A stretch of 64,000 nt of DNA. It comes from Porodaedalea pini. Taxonomy: Eukaryota; Basidiomycota; Agaricomycetes; Hymenochaetales; Hymenochaetaceae. The translations under genes and the position numbers were made by a program. The stretch covers positions 480,162 through 544,161 of the forward strand of contig NBAY01000032.1 in assembly GCA_002794775.1 (NCBI GenBank). Direction: 5' to 3'. The first letter of the stretch is position 1. Each line of letters opens with the position of its first letter. This document shows positions 20,203-33,199 of the stretch, piece by piece. The notes beneath the pieces are model-generated. The model made no database searches. It had not been told where the DNA came from and saw nothing but the letters and a program-made list of their open reading frames with translations.

Positions 20203-20756
20203 CTAATAGCGTCTCCGCGGCCGCAAGGCGGTCTGCACGCGGCGCGGTGCGGAATACCGGAGCAGCTGATTGGTCATCTCGCGCGAGAGGAACACGACGC
20301 CGGCGGCGTCGTCACATAGCACGCCCGCGTCGTCGAGCGGGGCGAGCACCTGCACGTCGCGTGCGGGGAGCGTCGCGCGCCGCGCCAGGCGGAACATCGT
20401 GCCGAACTCGTGCCGGAAGACGACGATGTCGACGGGGGCGAGGAATAAGGGCGTTCTGGGGGTGGTGAGGGATGCATCCGCTAGAGGGGATGCGAGGTGT
20501 GCGTTAGAGCGTGTTGTTTCGGTTGTGAGGAGGGAGGGGTGGCGATGGCGATGGAGGTAGAGGTGGACGTGGACGTGGACGTACTTTGCACGAGACAGAT
20601 GTCGTTGTGTATCCGCGCAAAGGCGAATGCGCCCTGCTCGCTGGGTGCTGCGGATGGCGGTGGCGGAGATTGAGGTTGCAGAGGAAGGTGCCCGATTGCG
20701 GGCGCGCTGCCGGAGCGCGGTGTTACATGCGTGGCGGTCTGCGTCAAAGTAGCCAT
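20203..20756 (-). CDS. Orphan spliced gene, 149 residues, unknown function
   Basis: Exon 1 (20756-20585) starts at ATG 20756. A 104-nt intron (20584-20481) begins GTACGT and ends CTCTAG. Exon 2 (20480-20203) ends in a stop. The total is 450 nt, in phase. The N-terminal 45 residues are Pro/Ser/Thr-rich and look disordered. The rest is denser, with alternating hydrophobic and Arg residues (PVDIVVFRHEFG, VLAPLDDAGVLCDD, VVFLSREMTNQLLRY) and a very basic end. No known family was recognised. A TATA box lies about 115-120 nt upstream. The GC-rich open frame across the splice supports a real gene. Confidence 0.6.
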
Positions 20757-20870
20757 TCCAGTCTGACAGATAACTCGACAGCGAAGAGCGCGAGGGTGTG
20801 GATAGAAGGGTGTTGAGGGGAGTAGAGTAGGAGTGTATGAGCCGGGAGCGTAAGTGGGCGGTGCAGAGCT

Positions 20871-20878
20871 TTTATATA
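20871..20878 (-). promoter_or_regulatory. TATA box upstream of the 20203-20756 gene
   Basis: Minus-strand TATATAAA (20878-20871) followed by a C/T-rich leader up to ATG 20756, a typical fungal core promoter layout. Confidence 0.55.
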
Positions 20879-20989
20879 CTTTGTCGCAGAATGTGGCCAC
20901 CGGGCGCACTGCACGCGCACAAAGGCACAGCTGTCGATCAGAGTCAAAAGGCAAGGGCGAGACAAGACACAAGAGAATTGATCTGCCAA

Positions 20990-23849
20990 AAGACAGGAGA
21001 GGTCTAGGGCCCTGTGTACTTATAAGTGTTCCGCCGTTGGGTTCGAGGGTGTCGTTTTAGTCATAGCCGCATAGGATAAGCTCAGACTCAGAGTCTCAGA
21101 TGAGAAGATCTCGAGAGACGCCCTCAGACTCGCCTGCCGAGCTGTTCGGCCGTACTTGGGAGGCCCAGGTGCACTAGTCTATTTTCACAAGTCCCAGTAT
21201 TCTTTGAATTAATATTCTTCTTGAATTGAGTCCTGAGGCTTCTGAACGCGCTGTCCATGCCGCGGTGCTGTATGCTGCAGGAGGCAAACGGGCTGCCTGC
21301 CCTCACGTGGTTACATGTAGCTTTCAGTACGCGCTGCCCCCGCTCTGCTCCGTATGCTCGCCCGGACTGGCCACTGTCCCATACGCCACATATCCGTTTG
21401 CGCCGACACCCAATAATACACCACTCCAGCCTCATCCCACCTGGATGCTGCCCCTTCCAATGCTATTTGGAGTATCCCATTCGAGACCCGAGACAAGTTT
21501 CGTCCCTCAGACCCGAGTTCCGACTCCTCGCGACGTCGGGCGGCATAGGGGCAACTCTGCAACTCAGCAAACTTGGGAGTTGAACACCCCGTTTGCAAAG
21601 CTACTGTATCACCCGAGTCTTCGTGTCTGCCTTTATGTCACAGGTCGCTATCCCGCTGGCTCCGTTCCGATGCTGTATTGCTCGTCTGGGATGTGTCTCT
21701 TCGAAGTTGTCGTCGTCGGCTCTCACTAGTACTGTCTCAGATACATCATACTTGTGCGGGGACCTTCCTCTACTGACGCTCAACCTTCGACGGCAGTACT
21801 AATCTCCGAAAACAAACATCAGAATCGCAGCGAATGACCCGCCTCATGGCCTTCACACGCGCCTTTCGGACATGCGCACTGCGCCACAGAACGCAAGTGC
21901 TGCGCACGAATAATGTCCTGGATTTTCATAATTTGACCTGGCCTGATGCTCCATGTTGTGCTCCAGCATCACGCTCAGGCTGCGCGAAGGTGCGGTCGGC
22001 TGTCGACCGGTCTTCCAAGGATAAGCCTCGAAACATTCGAGCAAAGACGGTGATCAGGAGCTCCGAGTCCCGTTCGCTGCTCAACTTGAGCTCCGCCGGC
22101 TGCTACTTACCAGTGATCCACTTGCAGAGTGGCCATTTGACGGTCTCGTTCTAAATGACCCCGTGACATCGGTGTTTACGGAACGTTACAGCAACGATGA
22201 CTCGGAACCAGCGGATGTCTATCCATTCGGAACTTTATAACGCTATCTTTAATCTTGCACGCTTCTTTGGCTGGTCATTCCCAGGAGCGCCGCGCTGGCC
22301 GGATCTTCTGCTAGCACCCTCTCCCCGCCGCTCCGTTACAACCTACAAGCTTCTTTTCACTCTTTGCTCGAGAAACGATGCCGACCTGAGGCACGTGATG
22401 AACTCATCAACTCGTGGAGAAAGGGCTACGTGCATTGTACGTACTTTCTTTGGCGTCAATAAAGGCGGAGAACCTCCATGGTCATGATCATGATCACTCA
22501 TGCTGGCACCCTCGGAACCTGAAGCCTGACCTTCCTGACTTCTCAAACTCGATGTGTCTGCCCCCGAGTCTGAACGTTATCTGCTTTCTTTTCTTCTTCT
22601 TCTTTCTCGTTCTACTTTGCTCGACCAGACCTGTGATGGGACTCTCCGTTTTGCGCAGCAGTTCCGTCAGTCAGTGGGCTAACCCTTGTACGGCGTCTAC
22701 AAAGGTAGACTATTTATCACGATCGTGTTCGATCACTTAATGCTGGCCAGGCACGTTCGGATCTGAGGCCCAAGCTTCCAAATCCCTTGCGATCACTATA
22801 TCAGTCTAAACGGCACTTACTTAGGGTGATGCAAGAAAGGAGAAACTCACACCTTCTGAATCTGAGCCTGATGGTGATCAAAGCTTCGGAAGCCCGTCTC
22901 TTCCTCTTCTCCTCTTGAGGGTTTCTTCCGAACTTACTGTATGCTGTACGCCGAACTGCATTGAGATGACCGCAAGACGTAACGGCGGGTCGGTTGGGTG
23001 GTGCTAATTCGGACGCGCGTATTAGCACCCCGCGGTCGTCGTGAGCATGAGACAGTGAGAGCCTGGGAGCCCAAGAGCCCAGAGGCTAGGAAACTCGGAA
23101 ACGAACACATGGCGTCCTTTTTTCTTCTCTCTGGTTATGCAGCCTTCTAGATACGTTCGACGTTCGACCGGCGGGGTGCTTGTGGTTAAGCTTTAAGAGA
23201 AGGAGGATCTAGAAGTCGGGCGGGTTTGCATAATGCTCACTCGAGGCTGAAGTATGAATTAAATTCGAGGGTTGCACAAGTTTAGAGTCGGAGCCCTAGT
23301 CCTTTAAATTGCTGAGCGGGGTGCGGCTTGAGTCCATCCGAGTCACGATGTGGCAGATGCGAAAGACAATGTCATGTCGCTCCGTTCTTCTAACAAAATT
23401 TAGAGCACGGTTTCCTTGTTGCATTCAATGCAAATCCGTTAAGGCGAGGCTTTTGAAGGGATATGGATGACGATGGCCGAGCAAGACGCTCAAAGGAAAG
23501 GATATTTTGCATTCACCCTTCCTTAAGTAAGAGAGAAAACACATGAGCAGCGGCGTCCTTTTCTTCCCTAGAAGATACATAAAGCTTTTCAGATGTCTTC
23601 GAGATGACTATGAGATATGGGTATAGCCTGTGAGATCCCTGCAAGTAAGCTGAGGTTCCGAGTCGCACAGCGCGATTCAGACCTGACGTTATTTGGCTTG
23701 TAGCATGGGGCTTGAGGCCGTGCTGGACTGTTACTGTTGGAGGCACGTCTTTCAGCGAGTTTTCGGGCAAGAGATACCCGTTAAATTTGTTGGCTTAAAT
23801 TTTAAATTTTAAATTATTTTGCCATGGAGGTGTGTGTACAATATTAATA
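20990..23849. other. Unassigned region, no recognisable gene
   Basis: Several ORFs of 60-170 codons occur on both strands, but none shows a known domain, consistent splice structure or neighbour support. An AT-rich run (TTTAAATTTTAAATTTT) lies near 23795-23815. It may hold regulatory or decayed sequence. Confidence 0.5.
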
Positions 23850-24504
23850 CAGTCCCGGACCGGTCCTTGCACCACCCCCACTCCTTGCACCACCCTGCCT
23901 GTAACACAGCTTCAACAATTTCCTTGGCTCTGAATAATACATACTTAGGTTCTAATTGACTAAAATTTATGCCAGAAAAAAAAAACTGTAAAAAGACTAA
24001 GAATTCATCAAGTTATGGCCCAAGGTCAATTAGGAAAGTGCCGATCTGCACTTGTTTCAAAAATGTTTGCCTTTCTTTCCACACAACAAACTATATTTAA
24101 GTTGAGCAAGTCATTTTATTTAACTTAATATGTAGTAGTAGATCATCTGTGCAAAATTTGGTGCAATTTTATTTGAAATTGAGTTGTAAAAAAATTCAAC
24201 AAGCTCCCCAGGCCTTTGAGTCGCATTTTGGAAAGTCACGTGACTCTTTCACCTTATTTCAGATCACGAAGTGAACTGAGCGTGGGGATAATGTGGTGCA
24301 AGGACCGGTGACAACTCATTTTGGCCTTGAAACATAAATCTTTCATGGCAATTTTTTCCTTCAATATTTTTGCTCAAAAATTGGCATACTTAGTCTCAAC
24401 AGAAGTTACTTTCATGTGGTATTTTTTTGTTTGGAATAAAAGTTTGCAAATAATGTGAAAAAGGGAGATGAAAATGTGCTGGTGCAAGGACCGGTCCGGG
24501 ACTG
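23850..24504. mobile_element. 655-bp MITE, Tc1/mariner-like, copy 1
   Basis: The ends are inverted repeats beginning CAGTCCCGGACCGGTCCTTG, flanked by TA on both sides (23848-23849 and 24505-24506). There is no coding capacity. A copy of the same 655-bp length lies inverted at 45607-46261. TA duplication and CAGT ends fit the Tc1/mariner superfamily. Confidence 0.88.
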
Positions 24505-24506
24505 TA

Positions 24507-25182
24507 CTACAAACGCATATGATGGCCTTAAAGGCAATATGGAATTTATTTCTCACGACTCTTTTAGCTTATTGCATTGCCCAAACTCATGATCAAGAAC
24601 TTTACCGTTCGGTTCACTCAGGCTCGCATGCAAAACGCAAAACGCGCTCAAGAGATGCACATGGCTTATGACTTCTCACTTCTCCCACCTCCAAATAGCA
24701 GACAATCAATCTGAAAATAGCGCACTCCGAGCAAAACCGAAACCGAAACCGAAACCGATCTGGAGCTCAACTCAATCAAGAGCATGGAAGCCCCCTGCAA
24801 GGTTTGGATGGTATCTTACGGATGGGGTTCACGATCTGTCATTCATTCCCGTCTCTCTCTCTCTCTTCTCTTTCCATCTGTTCTCCGCTCCGCCACGCTA
24901 CACCGCCCACTTCTAGCGCACCTGACGGCATCTCCGAGCTCGCGGAGATTTGAGAACCGAGACGTGGGACGCGAGAAGTGTAAGACTCGAGCTCAACGGA
25001 CTCTCTTACTCTGGTGTGAGCTTCGGACTTCGAGCGATAGATACGGATACGGATACGTATATGGACATGGACGCTGTGCACGCCTCGGAGAGCCGAGAGA
25101 AAGGCGAAGAACGTTAGATTCTCTCCCCAGACGAGAGACGAAAGATTTTCTGACGGTGACTCGGATTATCGTGAACAGGATC
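24507..25182. other. Intergenic, upstream of the permease
   Basis: No gene was recognised. It holds short simple repeats (ACCGAAACCGAAACC near 24736 and a CT-rich run near 24855). It may include the permease promoter and a missed first exon. Confidence 0.4.
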
Positions 25183-27458
25183 AGCCGCTGAAAAAATCAA
25201 ATATGAGACTGTGGTAGAATATGATGCTAATACTGCCAATGGTGCGCGAAAAGAATCCAAGACATGGGTGCGTGCTGCCCTCGCTCTATTGGAGATCGAG
25301 ACGCACGGGTAAGGCACTGATAACGCTCCATTGATGCTTTTCCCTCTTATTCAACGAAAGTGTTGGATTTATTTTATTTTATTTTATCACAAACTTGAAG
25401 GATCGAGCCGATCCCAGCGGAGCGTAGGACAGATGCCCGCCTGTACGAGATGTTCTTCGTCTGGTTCTCGTCAAACTTGAACGTCCTCGCGTTCGTCTCT
25501 TCCCCTCTTCTCCCGACTCTGCTCCGAGATTCCTGATTCCTGATTCCGCGTCTCGTCGCCTGATTCGTTTCTCCTGAATGTATATTTAGGTTCAGCACAG
25601 GCACGGTCGGCCCCACCTTCTTCGGACTGGGTTTGCAGGAGTCCTTCGCAGTGATCGTGGTCGTTGATCTGATGTGAGTCGAATTCTAATTTTAGGTGGC
25701 CTTCCGTTGTTGGTATTTTTGGCAGATGCGCTGATAAACTGTCCCTAGTGCGTTCCTTATACCTGCTTACTTGTACGTCGTCTGCAGGCTTCTTGCCAGA
25801 AATATAACAGACACAACTTACTGGATTTGAAAGTGGGGTGTTCGGACCGAAGCTCGGAACACGAGTTATGGTGCACTCGAGGTTTTCTTTTGGGTAGGTG
25901 GTCAATATGTACTTCTTGATATTATTATCAGCAGTGTGTTAACAACCCTTTTTGTAGATACTTCGGGTCCATCGTACCAAGCGTCTTAAACGTGATTACG
26001 CTACAGGGATATCTGGTGCTGAACAGCATAATCGGTGGACAGACCCTAGCGAGTGTCTCTACCCATCTTTCATGGGATGTTGGAATTGTCATCATCGCGG
26101 TCATCTCGCTTACTGTGAGTCGCGTTGAACAAGCGAGTCCGCTTTATATTGAGAATCGGGCCCTATTCTTTGTAGATCACATTCTGCGGCTACCGCGTCG
26201 TGCACTGGTGAGGTCTTCAACTCGGTTTTTTGCAAGACTGTTCGGCAGGCCTAATAGCGGTGCTTAGGTACGAGAGCGTCGCGTGGATCCCTAACGCCAT
26301 TATCCTTATAATTATGCTCGGGGTGGGTGGAAAGCATCTGTCGAATGCACCACTTTCGACCGGAGCGGGCGTCGCGTCTATCATTTCGTTCGCCTCTACG
26401 CTTGCCTCTACCGATGTTAGTTGGTGTACGATGGTGGCTGACTATGGCGTGTATCATCGCGCCGATGCGTCTAGGTAGGTCACGACATCTGCATGATGAA
26501 CCTTTATAGCACTCTGACAATGTACTAATTCTGTTTGTAGTTGGAGAGTCTTCATTTATACTTACCTGGGATTCTTCATTTCCAGCGTGAGCTCCAGATA
26601 ATCCAATTGGACATTATCAGACGCCATCTTATCCTCTCTTCAGGTAATCATGCACCTCATAGGCGCCGCGTTTGCCTGTGCCGCACCCTTCGTGCCCATC
26701 TGGAACGCCGGATACGAGAATGGGAGCAACGCCGGGGGCCTCTTCCAGGCTGTTCTATCTCCAGCTGGGGGATTTGGGAAGTTCCTGACCGTGTTAGTTG
26801 CGCTGAGCGTCCCGAGCACGTGTGCGCCGACGATGTATTCGTTTGGGACGAGTTTCATGAACGTTGCGCCGTTCTTTGCGAAGGTGCCGAGGAATTTGTA
26901 TGCGGTGGTGTCGGCTGCTATGTGTGCCTTCAATCCTTTTTTTTTTGCTTCGGAGTAATTCTGAGCGTGAGTTATGCTGTAGATTGATACCTCTTGCCAT
27001 TGTTGGTTCTACACACTTCTACTCGGCGTTCGTCGATCTCTTTAGTACGCCTTGTCTCAGTCCTCTTTTTTTATAATCACTCTAAATATCGAACACCAGG
27101 TATCATCGGTTACTGGACCGGCAGCTTCTCCGCCATCATCCTCACAGAGCACATCCTCTTCCGCCGCAACTCGCCCTCTCTGTATCGCATCTCATCCTGG
27201 TCGACGCCGAGCGCGCTTCCGCTCGGACTCGCCGCGCTCCTATCGTTCTTCGGCTCCTTCGGCATCATCGTGCCATGCATGTCGCAGGTGTGGTATGAGG
27301 GTCCCATTGCGAGAGCTGGCACGGGGGATATTGGGATTTTCGTAGCGATTGCGGGGGCGGCGATGCTCTATGTGCCGTTAAGGGCGGTGGAGCTGAAGGT
27401 CAGGAACGATTTGGATTTATCTGGAGTGAGAGATGTCGAGGGGGAGGTGTGTGCGTGA
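25183..27458 (+). CDS. Purine-cytosine permease-like NCS1 transporter
   Basis: Twelve exons fit: up to 25308, 25401-25490, 25590-25673, 25749-25772, 25834-25895, 25958-26114, 26176-26207, 26268-26474, 26541-26586, 26644-26921, 26983-27044 and 27100-27458. All have GT-AG introns and matching phases, giving about 509 codons. Family hallmarks read through: TDARLYEMFFVWFSSNLNVL, FSTGTVGPTFFGLGL, a GPKLG loop, IGGQTL, HWYESVAWIPN, GVGGKHLSN, WRVFIYTYLGFF, PAGGFGKF and LYVPLRAVEL. These match fungal FCY2/FCY21-type proton symporters of the plasma membrane that import cytosine and purines. The substrate cannot be set from sequence alone. The first exon's ATG is unresolved, so a short upstream exon may be missing. 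One exon is only 24 nt. Confidence 0.88.
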
Positions 27459-28143
27459 TTGATGAACTTTCTCGGGCGTTTTGTTTCGTCCCTTTACTAA
27501 GAAATGAATAGAGATATACTGAAATACGGGTTTACCTAGACAGTTGTATAGCTAGCCTTTCGGCAGACCTCGGGCACTGAAAGTACTGCAAGCGCTGAAA
27601 CTCATGCCAATTGTCCTTGAGCGCTGAATTGCAAGAGTCTCGATGAGAGGACGGCGAGCGAAAGGTGGAGTAATGTCTAACATCATGTTGAACTACAATT
27701 TTACGGCTGCAGAAGTTTTTGTCGGTCGATCAAACCGCACTACTCGCATCTGCCTCTTTCTCGTCCGTGATGTCCTGGAACCGCGTTTACACGTCCCAGA
27801 ACTGAGATCGACGATGCAGTAGATCCATCTATAATGTGGCATACTGATGGAATCGCCGGATAGTCCAGCCTGAGCCTGCTGGGGAAGATAGTTGCGAGTG
27901 TTGGACATAGCCTTTTGTCGACGTTGTGTGCTTCTGTAATGTAATTAGATCGATAGATTTCTCGTACAATACGACTTACTGGTACAATAGACCACGTAAC
28001 ACGGTCACTGAGGGACACGCCTTCACACCCCTAGAAACACTCCCTTACTACTCCAACTCTAGCAGGCTCTTTCTGAATCTCATGATTAGAATTGAAGAAT
28101 GGAGCATTGTCAATTAGGAAGAAGAGGTATCCGTTTTAGAAGG
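27459..28143. other. Intergenic, nothing seen
   Basis: Downstream of the permease stop. Short ORFs only, with no recognised motif. Confidence 0.45.
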
Positions 28144-28161
28144 CTCTGGTCTATAGTTGCC

Positions 28162-28332
28162 GCGGTCCGGTCCAGGTCCGGTCCAGGCAAAATGTTGGTG
28201 GACCGTAACCCGGACCGTTTTGGATTTTCCTGCTCAGCTCGGACCTGGACCGGACCCCAACTGGACCGCTTTTGGACCGGACCCGAGGTCCAGTCCAGGT
28301 CCGGACCGGGTCCGGACCTGGACCGCTGGTAA
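28162..28332. repeat. Left subterminal GGTCCGG motif array of the hAT-like MITE
   Basis: There are many direct and inverted copies of GGTCCGG/GGTCCAGG spread over about 170 bp. hAT transposases are known to bind repeated subterminal motifs, so these are candidate binding sites. Confidence 0.7.
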
Positions 28333-28584
28333 ATTGAGAAGAAAAAGTTGAATTAATTCTATTTATGCTTGAGACAAAGACATGCATTTGAAAAGGCCTT
28401 TGTAGTACATCTATATCTATAGTATCTCTGTACTCAAAAGTTTCAGAAAGAAGGTGGATATGGCACTTGGTATCCACCAGACCTGCTCCTGAGTCCTGAG
28501 AAAACCTGTTCACATGGTATGGAAGACCCCCTGGGTAGGCAAGTAGTCATGTCACAGTGCTATGCAAAGCTCAAGCACATCTTC

Positions 28585-28798
28585 TCTTAGACAAGCAGAA
28601 AGTGGGACAAAGCTGTAGATTAGGGGCGAGAGTGCCCATCCTTATATACAGTACAATTGAATAGTTTACTATAAAGAGTATAGTGAGCATATGGTGCATA
28701 GTCATATGAGCATATAGTCGGAGTTCTGGAAGTTGGTCATGTGACCAGTGATGGATATTTGCTCAGGCAAGTATCTGTCAGTTATTTATAGTTCAACA
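28585..28798 (-). repeat. Copia 3' LTR (214 bp)
   Basis: Pairs with 39729-39942; the only difference noticed is ACAAG versus ACGAG near the outer end. Confidence 0.92.
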
Positions 28799-28805
28799 CT
28801 CCCCT

Positions 28806-31800
28806 TCAAGCGTGCATTAGTTTAAGTTGTTCTACAAAGCACTTGAGTAAAGTTACAGGTAATGCTTTAGTAAGTAAGTCTGCTATGTTATGTTCAGTGG
28901 GAATGTATTCAATAGTAATGGTTCCTTTATCAATGTGATCTCTAAAGAAATCTTTTCGTATATCAATATGTTTAGTTCTTTGAGAATATTTATGCTCAGG
29001 ATCAGTTGCCATAGTAATAATAGCTTGATTATCAGTAAAAATTGTAGTAGGTGTAAACAAAGCCTGCAGAACTTCATTCACAAGTCTTTTTAGCCAAATA
29101 GCCTCCTGAGTCGCATAAGCCAGTGCAATAAGTTCAGCTTCAGCTACAGCTAATGATACTAAAGTTTGTCTTTTACTTGACCATGATGTTATTGAATTGC
29201 CAAGTTTAAAGAAGTATCCAGATATGGCTTTATGCCCTTCAGTTGTCATTCCATCAGAGTCAGGGTATCCAGTAAGTTGAGTATTTTCAGTTCCGCCGAG
29301 TATGAGCCAATAGTCTTTAGTTGAGTGTAAGTGTTGAAAACATTGTTTTGCGGTGTCAAAATGTTTTATTTCAGGGTTAGTTAAATATCTCAAGAGTATT
29401 CCACATGTATAGGCAATATCTGGCCTGGTACAGTCTGCTGCATATTACAGTGCTCCAACCATGTTCATATAAGGTACCTTTTCCATATAAGTAAGTTCTT
29501 CATCATCGGCTGGTGTGTCATCAGTTGATAATTGTCTCCCTGGCTCCATAGGAGAATTTCTTAGTTTAGCATTTTCTAAGTTATAGCATTTGATGATAGC
29601 TTCAATATAGTTTTGTTGTTTTAACGCTATAGTTTTAGTTTGACGGGTTACGCTTGATTTCAATTCCAAGTAACCAGTGAATTTCATTTCCGTCAGTATA
29701 AGTAACTTCATTTCCAATTTGAGTTTTTAGTTCAGTTAATAGTTGAGTTGATTTTGCAGCTATTGTAATGTCATCGACATGTACAAATAATACAAGTATA
29801 GTTTTATTATTTTCTGTTTTAAAAAAGACTGCGTTGTCATTGTCTGATCTAGTTAGTCCTATTTTAGTTAAGATTGACATTAGTTTCTTGTACCAATGTC
29901 TTCCTGCTTGTTTAAGTCTGTATAGTGCTTTCTTTAGTTTCAGTATTTGTCCAGGTTTCAAGTCAGGTAATAGTTTATTATATCCTGGCAGTGGTTTGAT
30001 ATAAATTTCTTCACCGTCTTCTAGTTCGCCATACAAGTAGGCTAATTTGATATCTATTTGATGTATTTCATAGTCATTAGTTGCTGCCCAGGAAAGTATA
30101 GTTCGCACAGTACTAAGTCGTGCTACTGGTGCAAATAAGTCATCTGAGTAAAAATCAATTCCTTCTTGTTGCGCATATCCTTGCACAACTAATCTTGCTT
30201 TGTATTTGTCAATTCAGCCATCGGCTAACCGTTTAGTTTTGTAAACAAATCTAGTGCCAATGATGTTTGCATTAGTAGATGGGTAAACACATTCCCAAGT
30301 TTGTCTTTCTTTTAATGTTTCAATTTCATCTTTCATGGCTTTAGCCCATCTAAGTGCATCTGGTCGCTTAATTGCTTGTTGAAAAGTGATGGGGTCGCCA
30401 AGTTGTTCATTATTGAATTCATTAAATTCAGTTAAGTAAATAGTGAGGTTAAGTTCTTCAGTATAGTTGAGTCCTCTAGAACGTTTAGTTAGTTTTCTTT
30501 ATTGCTCTGATCTTCTTGGTTCAGTAGTTTCAGTAGGATTGTTTTGATTGTTTTCCAGTGAGGTATTAGTTTGCTCCCCTTCAATTCAAGAAGGTGCGAC
30601 TTCAAGAAATTGGACATTTCTTTCAACAGTTATTTTCGATCATGATAAATTCTGTGTCCTTTACTTTCTTCATCCCAACATAGCCATCGGCCATAGGATC
30701 CTTTAGGAGTTAGTTTATTAGTATTTTCTTCTCTGAAAATGACATGAGTGCCAAATTCATATAAGTTATCAAAAATATAAGCTTTATTAAATTGCTTAAA
30801 GTATAGAGAGATAAAGTTGATTGCCGCTTTAGGTGTTCTGTTATGTATAAAAGTTGAGTAGTTAATGGCTTCTCCCCAGAGCTTGTCTGGTAATTTATGT
30901 CCTAGTAAGTTTGATCTAACTTGGTTTAATATTGTTTGATGAGTTCGCTCAGCTACACCATTTTGTTGTGGAGTATCATGTACAGTTAGTTTTCGCATAG
31001 TTCCTTGACTGTCTAAGAATAATTGAAAGTCGTTTGACAAGAAGACAGTATCATTATCAGATTGAAGTATTTTAATTTTAATTCCATATTGAGTTGATAA
31101 TAAAGTAGCCCATTTAATGTAAGCAGTATAACCATCCGCTTTAGTTTTAAGTAAACTCATTTGGACCCATCTAGTACAGTCGTTGACTAAAGTTAACAAA
31201 TATTTAAAATTTCCGATAGCAGTTGTTGGCGCAGGTCCCCAAATATCCATATGAAAGTGATCGCCAAAGTTTTTAGCTAATTCAGAAGTTCGAGTTTTAG
31301 GTATAACATTTCTTTTAATATTTGCTTCAACACAAACACGACATTGAGTTTCAGTTGAGTCAGTAATTTTGTAATGAATTGATTCAGGATGATTTTTAAG
31401 TAGCCATTTGAGGTAAGTAAAGCTTAAGTGACTAAGTTTCTTATGAAGTTCAAACAGAGTAATTGATTTTACAGTGCTCATTTGATAGTGTTTTAATATA
31501 GAGTACAGGTTGTTTTTACATTGAATTTGACTGCATATTTCACCACTAGGTGCCTTTATTGTACACAAATTTCCTTTATAAATAAATTCATATCCTTCTG
31601 CGCAAAGTTTAGACTGGCTAAGTAGTGTCATGTGCATTTCTTTAGCATAGTAAACATCTTTAATAGTAATGGTGCTCACAGTATCACCATTCGGGATCTC
31701 AACAGTTAAAATCCCTATAGTTGAAGTAATAAAAGTTTGTGAGTTAGCGGTTATAACAGAGATTGGGTTGGTTTGTTTAACATTAGTAAGTCGATTGAAA

Positions 31801-33194
31801 TAAGGAGTTAAGTGAAGAGTGGCACCAGAATCAATAATATCCATAGTATGATAAAGTTTATTAGCATAATTTTCTTTTAAGTAAATGGCTGTGGCGCTTA
31901 CATGATTCGCCTCAAAGTTTTCAATAGCATCCATGTAGTGATTGTCGCGTAAGAAGTCAAAAAGTGCAGATTCGTTGTCAAACTGCATAGTAACGTCATC
32001 AGTTATTTCAGTTATTGTTGCAGTAAATGGTGGCGTCTGTGGAAAGTTAGGCATTTTGACATTTATTGCCTGGTGTGCTTGAGCGACTGCAGTGGAAGTG
32101 GAAGCAGTCACAGGTATGTAGGTACGTTAGCTGCATTTGTCGTGCTCGCCTAATGCGAGTGGGCAGTGGTTGGAGGTTTTGCATGCTCCTGAATCCCTTT
32201 CTTCACCATGGCATCTTTAGTTTTCTGAGTCCACGGCTGAGGGCAGTTGGGTGATTGATGCCTGTAGTTATTGCAGTTATAACATTTAACAAAGGGATTA
32301 GAGTTCCCTGAGTTTGAGTTTGAGTTATCAGAGTTATTTGAGTATCCTCCGTGGCCGTGTCCTTGGCCTCTGTAAGTTCCAAATCAGCCACGGCCTCTGC
32401 TGCGACCTCGAGTGTGTCCACCTCACCCTCTGAAGTAAGGGTGAGTGGCCTCGCTTTGATAGGGGTGTGCAGCAGCGATTGGGTTTCTTCAAGTATTCAC
32501 CGTGCTCCAGTTCACAAAGGCCTGACGAGTTTCTTGAATAAGTCAGTTAGGAGTAAGTACAAGATCCTCGTGGTCATCGTTATTTTTATTGTATTCGTTC
32601 ACGGCATTTATTTGAAGTTCGAGTTGAGTTATGACATATTTATATTGCGGTGGTATCGCCGCAGTTATTGCTGCCAAGTAAGTTGAGTCGGCTGGTTGTT
32701 TTCCATGAGCGCAAAGTTCGGCATGGCATCATTCAAGTTCATCCAAAGTTTTGTCAAGTTGAGACACATGGCCTCAGACGTTGAATAATGCTCCTTCATT
32801 TAACGTGTTAGTTACTGTAGTTTGGATGTCATAATGTGCCTTTAGTTGTTTAAGTAAGACATGTACTTGAGTTATGCCTAAGTAGTTGCCAAGTATTTTA
32901 TCGGGGATGTTTTTGATTATGCCCGCATAGATGGCGTTTGCAATGACATTTTCTTCTGGACTGGATGGCCCTACCTCCATAAGAGTTGGGTGGCCAGTGG
33001 CATTGATAGCCTGGAAGATGTGGAATATCCAGAGTTTCCAGTTCTTGACACCGTCGAGTGGTTTGATGCCGTCAAATAGTTTGATTATTTCGCCCGCTTT
33101 TAGTGCTGACATTATAGGTGATTCACAGTGGGGAATGCGCTGAGTGCGAGTAGGAGGCACTGTAGTAGGATCAGTTAGTTCGCCTTCTGATAGT
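28806..33194 (-). pseudogene. Copia gag-pol, main part
   Basis: In minus-strand order: the gag body from 33194; a CCHC knuckle (CYNCNNYRHQSPNC) near 32290-32240; aspartic protease (IDSGATLHLTP) within 32111-30630; the integrase core there too (DIWGPAPT, SDNDTVF and QQNGVAERTH motifs); reverse transcriptase at 30186-29445 with the HVDD catalytic box; and RNase H at 29393-28806 (SWSSKRQ, EAELIALA, KHIDIRKDFF). Stops include TGA near 30210 where Trp is expected, and frames shift between segments. No functional polyprotein can be made. Confidence 0.88.
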
Positions 33195-33199
33195 TCAGT

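Noticed and set aside
21226..22740. Series of 60-170 codon ORFs suggesting a gene cluster
   Set aside because: No known motif, no consistent intron phases joining them, and rival ORFs overlap on both strands.
27052..27345. Alternative-frame ORF over the permease 3' exon
   Set aside because: The overlapping frame continues conserved NCS1 transporter motifs; this one does not.
28099..28351. Gly/Pro/Asp-rich ORFs over the GGTCC arrays
   Set aside because: The repeat motif is open in several frames by composition; the sequence is a MITE end.
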